The translations under genes were made by a program, and so were the position numbers. Under the pieces are notes generated by a model. It was not told where the DNA came from. It made no database searches and saw only the letters and a list, made by a program, of their open reading frames with translations. Shown here in pieces: positions 22,062 through 31,177 of a stretch of DNA of 39,116 nt (positions within the stretch are counted from its first letter, which is position 1; the number at the start of each line of letters is the position of its first letter). The stretch is from assembly GCA_021826255.1 (NCBI GenBank), contig JAKBAZ010000001.1, positions 1-39,116 on the forward strand, given 5' to 3'. This stretch comes from Actinomycetes bacterium (GTDB taxonomy: Bacteria; Actinomycetota; Acidimicrobiia; Acidimicrobiales; RAAP-2).

Positions 22062-23312
22062 GTGGCATTTTCGACGCTTCGACCCTTACGACACCGAAGC
22101 TTCGCTCTCGCCCTGGCCTCAAGTTTTATCTCCTCCATCGGGGGGTGGATGCAGAGCGTGGCCCTGGGTGTGTACTTGATTGAACGAACCCACAATCCCG
22201 TGTGGTTGGGCGCCGTCACCATGGCGGCGTGGATGCCCGCCCTCGTGGGATCTCCCCTGGGAGGCGTTGTCGCCGAGCGATACCTGCGTCAACGGTGGAT
22301 TCAGTTCAATAACATCGCGATGGCGCTCGAAGCGGGCGTGCTCGCCCTGCTCGCCTTGACCCACCACTTGACCCCCCTCGGGGCCACTTTTCTCGCGCTC
22401 GTGGAAGGGCTCTGCGGGTCGGCGTCGTGGGCGGCGTGGCAGTCGTTACTGCGCGACCTGGTGGACCGGGATGAAGTGCTCTCCGCTGTCTCCCTCTCAT
22501 CGGCTCAGTTCAATCTGGGTCGAGTCTTTGGCCCCATCGCGGCCGCCCTCGCTCTATCCCTCGGTTCGTTCGGGTGGAGTTTTCTGTTGAACGCCGCGTC
22601 CTTCGTCGTGGTGGTCATCGCGTTCGCCTTCGTCAAAGCTCCTCTGCGCCCCCCCGTCGTGAGCAAGGTACGAGTGTGGGCCGAACTTCGAGAGGGTGCG
22701 GTGTCAATGTGGCGGACCCCGGGATGTAGAAACCCCATCCTGGCGGTGGCGGGAGTCGGTATCGTTCTCAGTCCCTTCATCTCTCTCGTGCCGGCCATGG
22801 CCATTCAGGTACTCCACGTGGGTCGAACCGGCACCTCCTGGCTCGTCACCGCCCAGGGCGTGGGGGCGGTCGTTGCGGCCCTAGTTGCGCCCTCGCTCGC
22901 GCGAGCGACGTCGCGGATTACGGTCCTCGTCGCGGCGGGAGTTCTCAGTGCGCTCAGTCTCTTCGTCTACGCCGAAAGCCCCAACCTCCTTGTCGCCCTC
23001 GGAAGTTTGTTCGTCCTCGGTGGTGCCTACGTCGCGGTGATGACTGGACTCAATACGGCGGTGCAGTTGCACGCGCCCGAAGCGACTCGCTCACGGATCC
23101 TCTCTCTCTACACCTTGTCGCTGTCCGTCTTCTATCCCCTCGGAGCTCTCGCTCAGTCGTCGTTGACTCATCTCCTCGGGGTGCGCGGAGTGGAGTACCT
23201 GGCCGCGGGGGCCCTGTTCGCCTGGTGGGCAGGGGTAAAACTATTTCGGCCGAAATTCTTTGTCGTCATGGGACCCGTCCCGACACCCACCGCGATGGGG
23301 CTGGCAGACTAG
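22062..23312 (+). CDS. MFS transporter of the EntS/MFS_3 type
   Basis: A 416-residue protein with about 12 helices. Its start (FSTLRPLRHRSFALALASSFISSIGGWMQSVALGVYLIERTHNPVWLG) is the hallmark of the enterobactin-exporter-like MFS_3 family, and GGVVAERYLRQRWIQFNN fills the loop 2-3 signature position. LRDLVDRDEVLSAVSLSSAQFNLGRVFGP is the central conserved stretch. Members export siderophores, macrolides or unknown metabolites; no siderophore genes are nearby, so the substrate is open. GTG 22062 follows a -10 box at 6 bases. The stop is 4 bases before the next gene's ATG. Confidence 0.82.
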   Translation: MAFSTLRPLRHRSFALALASSFISSIGGWMQSVALGVYLIERTHNPVWLGAVTMAAWMPALVGSPLGGVVAERYLRQRWIQFNNIAMALEAGVLALLALTHHLTPLGATFLALVEGLCGSASWAAWQSLLRDLVDRDEVLSAVSLSSAQFNLGRVFGPIAAALALSLGSFGWSFLLNAASFVVVVIAFAFVKAPLRPPVVSKVRVWAELREGAVSMWRTPGCRNPILAVAGVGIVLSPFISLVPAMAIQVLHVGRTGTSWLVTAQGVGAVVAALVAPSLARATSRITVLVAAGVLSALSLFVYAESPNLLVALGSLFVLGGAYVAVMTGLNTAVQLHAPEATRSRILSLYTLSLSVFYPLGALAQSSLTHLLGVRGVEYLAAGALFAWWAGVKLFRPKFFVVMGPVPTPTAMGLAD

Positions 23313-23316
23313 GGCC

Positions 23317-24681
23317 ATGCCCTTCGTCTCGATTAACCCGGCCACCAACGAAGTCAACGAGCGTTACGACACGCACGACGCCGCCTACGTGGACGCCGCG
23401 CTCGAGCGCGCGGCTCTCGCGTTCGACGACTTTCGTCGATTGAGTATGACCGAGCGCGCGACGTTGCTCGAGCGCGCCGCCGAACTCATCGAGGGGGAGA
23501 TCCCGGTGATCGCCCACCTCATGACCTCGGAGATGGGAAAGACCTTTGCCGCGGCCAAGGGTGAAGCCTCCAAGTGCGCCATGACGATGAGGTACTTCGC
23601 CGAGCACGGGGCCGCCATGCTCGAGGAGGAGACCGTCTCAACTTCGGGGTCTAGGTCGGGGGTTCGCTACGAACCCGTGGGCCCGCTTCTCGCCATCATG
23701 CCCTGGAACTTCCCCTTCTGGCAGATCATTCGATTCGCCGCTCCCCAGTTGATGGCGGGAAATCCCATTGTGCTGAAGCACGCTCCCAACGTGCCCGGGT
23801 GTGCGGCGTACGTGGAGAGTCTCTTCGCTCGAGCGGGATACGCCGCGGGAGTGGTGACCAATTTGTTCATCGAGGTCGATCAGATTGAGTCGGTGATTGC
23901 GGACGAGAGAATCCGTGGAGTAACCCTCACTGGCTCAGAGCGCGCGGGACGTTCGGTGGCGGCCCTGGCGGGCAAATACCTGAAAAAGTGCGTTCTTGAA
24001 CTCGGTGGTTCGGACCCCTTCATCGTGGCGGCGTCGGCCGACCTCGATCGCACCGTTCCCATGGCGGTGACGGCTCGAGTGCAAAACAACGGGCAGGCCT
24101 GCATCGCCTCGAAGCGCTACATCGTGGTGCGCTCTATTGCCGACGAGTTCCTCGAGCGATTCGTGAAGGCCATGGGTGAGGTGACGATGGGAGATCCCAT
24201 GGCGACCGAGACCACTCTCGGTCCCATCGTGTCGCAGTCTCAAGTCGAGCTCCTCGACGCCCAGGTGTCGAGCTCGCTCACTCTCGGTGCCCGAGCCCTG
24301 GTGGGAGGGTCGAGGAGTGAGGGTCCGGGCTACTACTACCCGGCGACAGTCCTGGTCGACGTGCCGGGCGACGCGCGAGCCAGTTGCGAGGAGCTGTTCG
24401 GACCCGTCGCGGTGGTCAAGGTCGTCGACGACCTGGACGAGGCTATCGCGGTGGCCAACGACACCCCGTGGGGACTCGGTGCCTCGGTGTGGGCGCAAGA
24501 TCCGGCCGAGATTGATCGGGCGATCGCCGGACTGGACACGGGCATGGTCTTCGCTAACGCGATTGTGGTGTCCATGCCGGAACTCCCCTTTGGGGGTACG
24601 AAGAACTCCGGCTTTGGTCGCGAACTCGGATCACTCGGAATCAAGGAGTTCTGTAACGCGAAGTCCTACTTCGTGGCGTGA
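23317..24681 (+). CDS. Succinate-semialdehyde dehydrogenase-like aldehyde dehydrogenase
   Basis: A 454-residue protein. ATG 23317 gives the normal family start (MPFVSINPATNEVNERYD); the longer frame to 23260 overlaps the MFS gene. Key residues are present: MPWNFPFWQ with the oxyanion Asn, VLKHAPN, the general base in LELGGSDPF, and the nucleophile in NNGQACIASKRYIV. The length and short N-terminus match the GabD/Sad group that oxidises succinate semialdehyde with NAD(P)+. If the amine cluster at 6.6-14.3 kb yields GABA, this enzyme could finish the route to succinate, though it lies 9 kb away in another transcription unit. CAGACT ends 6 bases before the ATG. Its TGA overlaps the next GTG by 4 bases. 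Confidence 0.85.
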   Translation: MPFVSINPATNEVNERYDTHDAAYVDAALERAALAFDDFRRLSMTERATLLERAAELIEGEIPVIAHLMTSEMGKTFAAAKGEASKCAMTMRYFAEHGAAMLEEETVSTSGSRSGVRYEPVGPLLAIMPWNFPFWQIIRFAAPQLMAGNPIVLKHAPNVPGCAAYVESLFARAGYAAGVVTNLFIEVDQIESVIADERIRGVTLTGSERAGRSVAALAGKYLKKCVLELGGSDPFIVAASADLDRTVPMAVTARVQNNGQACIASKRYIVVRSIADEFLERFVKAMGEVTMGDPMATETTLGPIVSQSQVELLDAQVSSSLTLGARALVGGSRSEGPGYYYPATVLVDVPGDARASCEELFGPVAVVKVVDDLDEAIAVANDTPWGLGASVWAQDPAEIDRAIAGLDTGMVFANAIVVSMPELPFGGTKNSGFGRELGSLGIKEFCNAKSYFVA

Positions 24682-25820
24682 CTCTGCACTACTTCGATCA
24701 CGCGGCCTCCGCGCCACGCAGTGACCGGGTGGCCGCCGCCATGGCCCCGTTTGAACGGGGGGTGGTGGCGAATCCCTCGGGTTCCCACCGGGCCGCGCGA
24801 GAAGCCCGTCGGGTGATCGAGGAGTCGCGCGACCTCGTCGCCGCCCACGTCGGAGCTCCGGCTGCGGGAGTGATCTTCACCGGCGGGGGTACCGAGTCGT
24901 GCACGTTGGCGCTCGCCGGAGTCGTGGCGGCGTCTCCCCCCGGGGCGCGCCGAGTGGTGGTCTCAGCCATCGAGCACCACGCCGTCCTCGACGCGGCGGC
25001 TCTCTGTCAGCGAGAGCTCGGAGCGGAGATCTCCGTACTGGGAGTCACCCGGAGCGGCGTGATTCGACGAGACGACGCCGAGGTCGCTCTGAGCGAGCCC
25101 ACCACGCTCCTCAGCGTGATGAGTGCGAATAATGAGACCGGCGTCGTGCAACCGGTAGCAGAACTCGCCGCACTAGCCCACGAGCGCGGGGTGAAGGTGC
25201 ACACCGACGCGGTGGCGGCGGCACCCTGGTTGGATCTACGAGTCGCTACGGCCGGGGCGGACCTCGTCTCGCTCGCGGCTCACAAGGTGGGCGGCCCCGT
25301 GAATTCGGGGGCTCTCGTCGTGCGAGGATCGGTCAATCTCCTCGCCCGTTCTCCCGGCGGCGGCCAGGAACGGGGCTGGCGTGGGGGCACCGTGGACGTG
25401 GCGGCCGCGGTGGGTCTCGCGGTGGCGCTCGACGAGGCGGCGGAGCGTCGCGAGGTCGCGCGCCGGCGCGCTGAGGCCCTGCGCGAGCGACTGTGGGGTG
25501 CGCTGAGCGACCTGGACGGGGTGAGTCGGACAGTTGAGGGAGTCGACACTCTTCCGGGAACCCTGCACCTGTGCGTGGCCGACGTGGCGAGTGACGAGTT
25601 GTTGTTCCTCCTCGACGAGGCCGGCGTTTGCGCGTCGGCGGGGGCGAGTTGTTCGAGTGGGGCGACTCAGGCCAGTCACGTCCTCATCGCGATGGGGGTT
25701 CCGGCGAACGAGGCGAGGGGAGCGGTGCGCTTCTCGTTCGGTTGGGAGACGACGGAGGATGACGTGGACGCCGCGGCCGCCGCAGTGCGCTCGGCGTACC
25801 AGCGACTTCGCCGACCCTAG
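24678..25820 (+). CDS. Cysteine desulfurase (IscS/NifS type)
   Basis: A 380-residue class V PLP aminotransferase-fold enzyme that takes sulfur from cysteine as a persulfide. The start overlaps the upstream stop (GTGA). It has YFDHAASAP at the N-terminus, EHHAVLDAA with the PLP-stacking His, ANNETGVVQP, the PLP lysine in SLAAHKVGGPVNSGAL, and the mobile-loop nucleophilic cysteine in CASAGASCSSG. Directly upstream of mnmA, it very probably supplies sulfur for the 2-thiouridine modification of tRNA, and perhaps for Fe-S assembly. The gene pair cysteine desulfurase plus mnmA is common in actinobacteria. Confidence 0.92.
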   Translation: MTLHYFDHAASAPRSDRVAAAMAPFERGVVANPSGSHRAAREARRVIEESRDLVAAHVGAPAAGVIFTGGGTESCTLALAGVVAASPPGARRVVVSAIEHHAVLDAAALCQRELGAEISVLGVTRSGVIRRDDAEVALSEPTTLLSVMSANNETGVVQPVAELAALAHERGVKVHTDAVAAAPWLDLRVATAGADLVSLAAHKVGGPVNSGALVVRGSVNLLARSPGGGQERGWRGGTVDVAAAVGLAVALDEAAERREVARRRAEALRERLWGALSDLDGVSRTVEGVDTLPGTLHLCVADVASDELLFLLDEAGVCASAGASCSSGATQASHVLIAMGVPANEARGAVRFSFGWETTEDDVDAAAAAVRSAYQRLRRP

Positions 25821-25839
25821 GGCCTGGCAAACTGGAGAG

Positions 25840-26901
25840 GTGAAAGTCCTCGTGGCAATGAGCGGAGGCGTGGACTCGTCCGTCGCCGCCGCCCTCATGG
25901 TGCGCGAGGGCCACGACGTGGCGGGAGCCACCCTCAAACTGTGGGGAGGCGCGTCGGATTCGGGCTGTTGTTCGGTGACCGACGTCGACGACGCGCGACG
26001 AGTGGCCCAGGTTCTCGGAATCGACCACTTCGTCTTCAACTACACCGATGAGTTCAACCACCACGTCGTCGACCCCTTCGTGGAGGACTATCAACGTGGT
26101 TACTCACCGAATCCCTGCATCGAGTGCAATCGTCATCTGAAGTTCGATCTCTTCGTCGCGCGGGCTCGACGACTGGGTTTTGATCGGGTGGTCACGGGAC
26201 ACCACGCGCGCGTCCTCGAGACACCGAGGGGACGTGAGCTACACCGGGGAGCTGATTCGGGTAAGGATCAGAGCTACGTTCTGGGTTACCTCGGGGCGGA
26301 CGAACTCGACATCGTCGACTTGCCGGTCGGACACTTCACCAAAGATCGGGTGCGAGAGCTCGCGGCGCGCTGGAACCTGCGCACGTGGGATAAACCCGAT
26401 AGTCAAGACGTGTGCTTCATCGAGTCCACGGCGGGACGAGAGGCGTTCCTCCGGCAACGTTTCGAGCCCACTCGCGCTCTGCTCATCGATTCGGAGACGG
26501 GCGACGAGGTCGGTGAGGTGCCCGCGGCGGAACTGATGACGGTAGGACAGCGCAGAGGGGTGCTCCCCGGGCGCCACGGTGAGAGACGCTACGTGACGCG
26601 GGTGGATCTTCCGGCTCGTCGCGTGGAGATTGGCCCCCTCGAGCGAACCTTGGTTCACGAGGTCCACCTCAGTGGGTCGCCCCAAGTGAATCGGAGAATT
26701 GCCCTTCGCGGGGGTGACCCCGTGCTGGCTCAAACCAGCGCTCACGGCGAACCTCGACCCGGGCGACTGCTGGAGTCGCGGGGGGCCTGGCGGGTCGTCT
26801 TTTCGCGCCCGGAGCGGGCGGTGGCGGTCTCTCAGAGCGTGGTCCTCTACGACCCCCTCGAACCCGAGAGAGTCATCGGCGCGGCGCAGGTAGCCCCGTG
26901 A
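25840..26901 (+). CDS. mnmA: tRNA-specific 2-thiouridylase MnmA
   Basis: A 353-residue protein from GTG 25840 (GGAGAG just upstream); the longer frame to 25534 runs through the desulfurase gene and is rejected. The PP-loop ATP site is VLVAMSGGVDSSVAAAL at residues 3-19. The two catalytic cysteines lie in NPCIECNRHLKF and SQDVCFIES, and the tRNA-binding and beta-barrel domains follow. MnmA activates U34 of tRNA-Lys, -Glu and -Gln by adenylation and inserts sulfur delivered by the desulfurase chain. Its TGA overlaps the ligA start by 4 bases, so translation is coupled. Confidence 0.95.
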   Translation: MKVLVAMSGGVDSSVAAALMVREGHDVAGATLKLWGGASDSGCCSVTDVDDARRVAQVLGIDHFVFNYTDEFNHHVVDPFVEDYQRGYSPNPCIECNRHLKFDLFVARARRLGFDRVVTGHHARVLETPRGRELHRGADSGKDQSYVLGYLGADELDIVDLPVGHFTKDRVRELAARWNLRTWDKPDSQDVCFIESTAGREAFLRQRFEPTRALLIDSETGDEVGEVPAAELMTVGQRRGVLPGRHGERRYVTRVDLPARRVEIGPLERTLVHEVHLSGSPQVNRRIALRGGDPVLAQTSAHGEPRPGRLLESRGAWRVVFSRPERAVAVSQSVVLYDPLEPERVIGAAQVAP

Positions 26902-28916
26902 GCGACAGTCGACTCGAGTTTCTTCGTCGCGAGATCGCTCGGCACAACGAGGCCTACTACGAACACGACGCTCCGGAGATTCCCGATGGGGACTACGACG
27001 CCCTCGCGCGAGAACTTCGAGAACTCGAAGCGCAGGTGGATCCGAGCGACGCGGTAAGTCAACGGGTGGGCTCTCCCCCCTCGACGACGTTTGATCCGGT
27101 CGTCCACGCTGAACCTCTGCTCAGTCTCGACAACGTCTTTGACGAGGGGGAACTAGCGTCGTGGGCCGAGCGCACCCTCAAGGTGGTTGCCCTCGACCCC
27201 GCCGACTGCCTGTTCAGCGTGGAACCCAAGATTGACGGACTCGCGTTGTCGATTCTCTACGAGGGGGGAGAGTTGCGACGCGCCGCCACCCGGGGCGACG
27301 GTCGAGTGGGCGAGGACGTCACGGCCAATGTGCGGACCATTCCGACGGTCCCGGCGACGATTCCGACGAGATCTCGCCTCGAGATTCGTGGTGAGGTCTA
27401 CATGGCCAAGTCCGACTTTCGGTCCCTCAACGAGTCCCAGTCCCTCGCGGGTCTGAAGACGTTCGCGAATCCTCGAAACGCCGCGGCGGGCTCGCTGCGT
27501 CAAAAGGACCCCACCGTGAGCGCGTCTCGCCCCTTGTCCTTCCTCGCCTACCAAGTGGTGGTTCTCGACGACGGTGTGCGGGTGGCCTCGCAGAGCCAAG
27601 CCCTCGAATACCTTCGACACTGGGGATTCTCGGTAGCCGTCGAAGCCACGACCGTACGCGGAACGGCGGCGGTCATTGCGGCGAGCGACTGGTTGCTCGA
27701 CCACCGACACGACCTCGTCTACGACATTGACGGGGCGGTGATCAAAGTGGACGACCTCGACCTGAGAAACCGACTGGGCCACACGAGTCGGGCGCCCCGC
27801 GGCGCCATCGCCCGAAAGTTTCCGCCGGAGGAACGCTTGACGACCCTCCTCGCTATCGAGGTGTCCATCGGGCGAACCGGTCGAGCGACGCCCTACGCGG
27901 TGTTAGAACCCGTGGTCGTCGCGGGTTCGACGGTGGCGATGGCGACCTTGCACAACGAGGACCAGGTGAGAGCGAAGGATGTGCGTCCTGGGGATCGTGT
28001 CGTGGTGCGAAAGGCCGGAGACGTCATCCCGGAGGTGGTGGGACCGGTCCTGTCACCCGAGCTCGATCGAGGCGCCCCGTGGATCTTTCCGTCGTTGTGT
28101 CCAGAGTGCGGCTCTCCCCTCGAGCGACTGGACGGGGAGAGTGATACCTACTGCAGAAATCCTCGGTGCCCCGCGCAGTTGCTCGAGGGCATCGTTCACT
28201 TCGCCTCCCGGGGTGCGCTCGACATTGAGGGGCTCGGAGAGATCCGAGTAGCCCAGTTGATTGCGGCAGGTCTCGTGCACGACGTCGCCGACCTCTTTAC
28301 TTTGCGAGAGAGCGACCTTCTCACGCTCGAAGGTTTCGCGGAGCTCTCGGCGCGAAACCTCGTCGAGGCCATCGACCGGGCGAAGGGCGCGCCACTCAGT
28401 CGATTCCTGGTGGGTTGGGGCATTCGACACGTGGGTCCGGTGGCCGCGCGAGCTCTGGCCGCCCGATTCTCGACCTACGACGAGTTGAGCCGGGCATCTC
28501 TCGAAGACCTGGAGGCGACTGAGGGGGTCGGGCCCATTATCGCCCAGTCGGTCTACGAGTACTGCCGAGACCCCGAGACGCGCGCTCGACGTACGGCTCT
28601 CATCGAGGCGGGGGTCGAACTTCGCGAACCCCACGAACTCTCGAGTGAACCGAAGACCCTTGAGGGGCGGGCCGTGGTGGTCACTGGTTCTCTCGAGGGG
28701 TGGAGCCGCGACGAGGCCGAGGCGGCGATCGTCGAGCGCGGCGGCACGAGTCCCGGAACCGTCTCGAAGAAGACGTACTGCGTCGTCGTGGGAGACGCCC
28801 CGGGGGCGTCCAAGGTAACCAAGGCGCGTACTCTTGGCGTGCCCCTCGTTCCGGGTCGCGCGTTTCAGGATCTTCTCGACTCCGGAGTCATGAGCGAAGT
28901 TCTGGACGAAGAGTGA
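26898..28916 (+). CDS. ligA: NAD+-dependent DNA ligase LigA
   Basis: A 672-residue protein of full family length. The Ia domain (EIARHNEAYYEHDAPEIPDGDYDAL) binds the NMN half of NAD+. The adenylated residue is Lys111 in the KxDG motif (VEPKIDGLAL). The OB-fold region, the four-cysteine zinc finger (CPECGSPL and YCRNPRCPAQ), helix-hairpin-helix repeats (GLGEIRVAQLIAAG, GVGPIIAQSVYEY) and a C-terminal BRCT domain (EGRAVVVTGSLEGWSRDEAEAAIVERGG) follow in order. It seals nicks in replication and repair. The start is GTG, overlapping mnmA by 4 bases. Confidence 0.97.
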   Translation: MSDSRLEFLRREIARHNEAYYEHDAPEIPDGDYDALARELRELEAQVDPSDAVSQRVGSPPSTTFDPVVHAEPLLSLDNVFDEGELASWAERTLKVVALDPADCLFSVEPKIDGLALSILYEGGELRRAATRGDGRVGEDVTANVRTIPTVPATIPTRSRLEIRGEVYMAKSDFRSLNESQSLAGLKTFANPRNAAAGSLRQKDPTVSASRPLSFLAYQVVVLDDGVRVASQSQALEYLRHWGFSVAVEATTVRGTAAVIAASDWLLDHRHDLVYDIDGAVIKVDDLDLRNRLGHTSRAPRGAIARKFPPEERLTTLLAIEVSIGRTGRATPYAVLEPVVVAGSTVAMATLHNEDQVRAKDVRPGDRVVVRKAGDVIPEVVGPVLSPELDRGAPWIFPSLCPECGSPLERLDGESDTYCRNPRCPAQLLEGIVHFASRGALDIEGLGEIRVAQLIAAGLVHDVADLFTLRESDLLTLEGFAELSARNLVEAIDRAKGAPLSRFLVGWGIRHVGPVAARALAARFSTYDELSRASLEDLEATEGVGPIIAQSVYEYCRDPETRARRTALIEAGVELREPHELSSEPKTLEGRAVVVTGSLEGWSRDEAEAAIVERGGTSPGTVSKKTYCVVVGDAPGASKVTKARTLGVPLVPGRAFQDLLDSGVMSEVLDEE

Positions 28917-28937
28917 TGAAGTACCGTAGGGGCTGAC

Positions 28938-30809
28938 ATGAGTGAGCCCATCTACGCGTCTGGCGATGTGGTCGTCGGGCGTTATCGCGTTCTCGAACTC
29001 GTAGGTTCAGGCCCCACTGTGGAGGTCTACCGAGTTGACGACGTCGCGCACTCTCGCGAAGTGTCGCTCCAGGTACTTCGTCCCTATCTCGCCCACACCG
29101 AAGAAGTCCGACGGCGATTCCGGACTCAGATTGTTCGCGCAGCGCGCCTCAGTCACCCCCACCTACTCGCGGTCATTGATGGGGGGCAGTCGCAGGGTTC
29201 CATCTTCCAGATAACGGAGTTCGTGGACGGAGGATCGCTCGAGGATCTGCTGCGCGAGCGCCGCGCACTGCCCGCTGAGGAGGTGGCTCGTCTGGGTCGC
29301 GACCTCGCTTCCGCGCTGGCGTACCTTCACGAGTCCGGAGAAGTCCACGGAGAACTTCGACCCGCGAAGATTCTCTTCAACCACGCGGGCGGGGCCCTAG
29401 TGAGTGACGTGTCGACCCGGGGGCTCAATCGAGAGCGATTCGCCACCCCCTTCGCCGCTGTTCGCTACGCGAGTCCCCAGATCCTTCACGGGCACGACAG
29501 TGAAGCATCGGACGACGTCTACGCCTTGGCGGTCATCCTCTTTGAGGCGGCCACCGGAACGTCCCCCATCGACGGGCAGTCGGTCGAGGAGATTCGCGCC
29601 TTTAGGGGTTTGCGGGCGCTGCCGGCCCGCCCCGAACTGGGTCCACTCAATGACGTCTTGCAGGCCGCGAGTCACCCCGACGCGCTCCTTCGATGGAGCG
29701 CCGAGCAAGTGCGCGACGCCTTCAGCGCCCTCGCCCCGGGTCCCGATCCCTTCCGACGGCCGTCTCGAGAACCGGCCCCCACCCTCTTGTCGGCACCCGC
29801 GCCCGCACCGCGATCATCCATCGGTTTTCACGCTCCGCGAGCCGACCAGATCACCGGAGTCGGCGAACCTCGACGAGAGTCCTCACGGCCTCTCCAACCC
29901 CCGGTACCACCCAGCGTGCAGCGCCCTCCCACTCGGCGACGTCCCCTGCGCCTCATCGTGTCCGCACTCCTCGTCGTACTCATTGGGGGTGGAGCCGCCG
30001 CCTGGAAACTCGGATGGCTCTCCTCGTCAGTCTCGGCTCCGACCGTGGTGGGCTTGACGCTGAGCGAGGCCACCCAACTCGTCAAAGCGGACAATCTGAC
30101 CCTGGCCGTGACGCGCGAGGAAGTCTCTTCGAGCGTCGCCCGGGGCGTGATTCTCGCTCAAAGTCCCGCCGCGCAAACCTCCATCACGGTGGGAGGGACG
30201 CTGTCGGTGGTGTTGTCGGCCGGTAAGGCTCTGGTGACGTTACCGACGACGTTGCTCTCAAAGACGTGTGTGCACGACACGGCCACACTGCTCGCGTTGG
30301 GGGTTCACGCCGTCTGTCCGGCGAGCGACCGACTCCACTCCTCCACGGTGGCTGCGGGGATGGTGCTTCAAATTCGCTACCAGAGTCAGCTCAATCCCCT
30401 CGCCGTACCGAGCGGGGCGACGGTAACTCTCGTGGTGAGCGCAGGGCCGCTCCATCCTGTTACCACGACCTCGACCTCGTTACCCACGTCGACCTCGACC
30501 TCATTACCCACGTCGACGTCGACTTCGACCTCGTTGCCTACTTCCACCTCCACGTCTACTTCGACCTCGACGTCCACCACCTCGACGTCCACCACCACCA
30601 CGGTGTCGGGGGCCCAAGTGGCAGTCCCCAATGTGGTGGGGGACTCTCGAAGCCAAGCCTTGGCGGCGATGGGTGCGGCGGGGCTGTACATCTACACCTC
30701 AGGACCCGGCGCGGGTACCACCTTGTGGAAAAAGGTAGTGAGCGAGATTCCGGCGGCCGGAACCAAGGTTCCGGTAGGGAGCCACGTCTCTCTCAACGTC
30801 TCGGAGTAA
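28938..30809 (+). CDS. Membrane PASTA-domain protein with degenerate (pseudo)kinase domain
   Basis: A 623-residue protein. Residues about 15-265 align by eye with PknB-type Ser/Thr kinases but lack the catalytic set. The glycine loop is GSGPTVEV (23-30), the ATP-anchoring Lys is Gln45 (SLQVL), the helix C Glu is replaced (FRTQI), the HRDLKPxN loop reads HGELRPAK (137-144) with Glu for the catalytic Asp and Lys for the Asn, DFG reads DVS (157-159) and SPE reads SPQ. A Pro/Arg-rich linker leads to a transmembrane helix (about 338-357). Two PASTA-like domains (about 367-505), a Thr/Ser-rich linker (about 509-557) and a final PASTA domain (about 560-623) lie outside the cell. It probably senses muropeptides or cell-wall fragments and signals by protein contact rather than phosphorylation. 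No active kinase or phosphatase is adjacent. Confidence 0.85.
   Translation: MSEPIYASGDVVVGRYRVLELVGSGPTVEVYRVDDVAHSREVSLQVLRPYLAHTEEVRRRFRTQIVRAARLSHPHLLAVIDGGQSQGSIFQITEFVDGGSLEDLLRERRALPAEEVARLGRDLASALAYLHESGEVHGELRPAKILFNHAGGALVSDVSTRGLNRERFATPFAAVRYASPQILHGHDSEASDDVYALAVILFEAATGTSPIDGQSVEEIRAFRGLRALPARPELGPLNDVLQAASHPDALLRWSAEQVRDAFSALAPGPDPFRRPSREPAPTLLSAPAPAPRSSIGFHAPRADQITGVGEPRRESSRPLQPPVPPSVQRPPTRRRPLRLIVSALLVVLIGGGAAAWKLGWLSSSVSAPTVVGLTLSEATQLVKADNLTLAVTREEVSSSVARGVILAQSPAAQTSITVGGTLSVVLSAGKALVTLPTTLLSKTCVHDTATLLALGVHAVCPASDRLHSSTVAAGMVLQIRYQSQLNPLAVPSGATVTLVVSAGPLHPVTTTSTSLPTSTSTSLPTSTSTSTSLPTSTSTSTSTSTSTTSTSTTTTVSGAQVAVPNVVGDSRSQALAAMGAAGLYIYTSGPGAGTTLWKKVVSEIPAAGTKVPVGSHVSLNVSE
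30462..30608 (+). repeat. Low-complexity Thr/Ser-coding repeat within the pseudokinase gene
   Basis: About 147 bases made of iterated ACC/ACG/TCG/ACT codons encode STSLPTSTSTS-type repeats, with the unit SLPTSTST recurring three times and then pure Thr/Ser. This forms a flexible extracellular stalk before the last PASTA domain and is likely to vary in length between strains. Confidence 0.8.
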
Positions 30810-30822
30810 TCACGAGCCCCAG

Positions 30823-30828
30823 GTAGTC
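30823..30828 (+). promoter_or_regulatory. Probable -10 box of gatCAB
   Basis: TAGTCT between the pseudokinase stop and gatC. Transcription from it would leave a leader of roughly 40 bases that contains the ribosome site at AAAGG (30869-30873). Confidence 0.4.
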
Positions 30829-30874
30829 TGATGGCTCGGGTTCCCCGTCGGGCCCGTCGTGAAAGGACCAAAGG

Positions 30875-31177
30875 TTGAGTTCATCTCTGAGTCGTGACGA
30901 CGTCGAGAAGGTCGCCCGACTGGCCCGTCTGCGCCTGACCGAGGCCGAGTTGGACCTCTTTACCGGGCAGTTGGCCCAGATTCTTGACCACGCGAGTGAT
31001 CTCGCGGCGCTCGACCTTCACGACGTCGCACCGACGGCTCACCCGTTCGGCCTCATCAACGTGATGCGAGACGACCTTGTGGAGGCCTCGTTACCTCCGG
31101 AGGAGATTCTCCGCGAAGCTCCCGACGCCGAGCAGGGCCGCTTCGGGGTCCCACGTATCGTCGGAGAAGAACCGTGA
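30875..31177 (+). CDS. gatC: Asp/Glu-tRNA amidotransferase subunit C
   Basis: A 100-residue protein of usual GatC length. The start is a rare TTG (30875) after AAAGG; no ATG or GTG fits. LSRDDVEKVARLARLRLTEAELDLFTGQLAQILDHASDLAALD is the family N-terminus, and the C-terminal region (LVEASLPPEEILREAPDAEQGRFGVPRIV) wraps between GatA and GatB in known structures. The complex converts misacylated Asp-tRNA-Asn and/or Glu-tRNA-Gln to the cognate forms. Its TGA overlaps the gatA GTG by 4 bases. Confidence 0.93.
   Translation: MSSSLSRDDVEKVARLARLRLTEAELDLFTGQLAQILDHASDLAALDLHDVAPTAHPFGLINVMRDDLVEASLPPEEILREAPDAEQGRFGVPRIVGEEP

Noticed and set aside
23225..23443. Extra plus-strand frame spanning the MFS/aldehyde dehydrogenase junction
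   Set aside because: It is out of frame with both well-supported neighbours and has no independent start signal.
25684..26094. 136-residue minus-strand frame across the desulfurase/mnmA junction
   Set aside because: Both plus-strand genes have complete motifs; the minus frame shows no domain or promoter.
30386..30691. 101-residue minus-strand Val/Asp/Glu-rich frame
   Set aside because: It is the antisense translation of the Thr/Ser repeat of the PASTA protein; the repetitive sequence explains the open frame.
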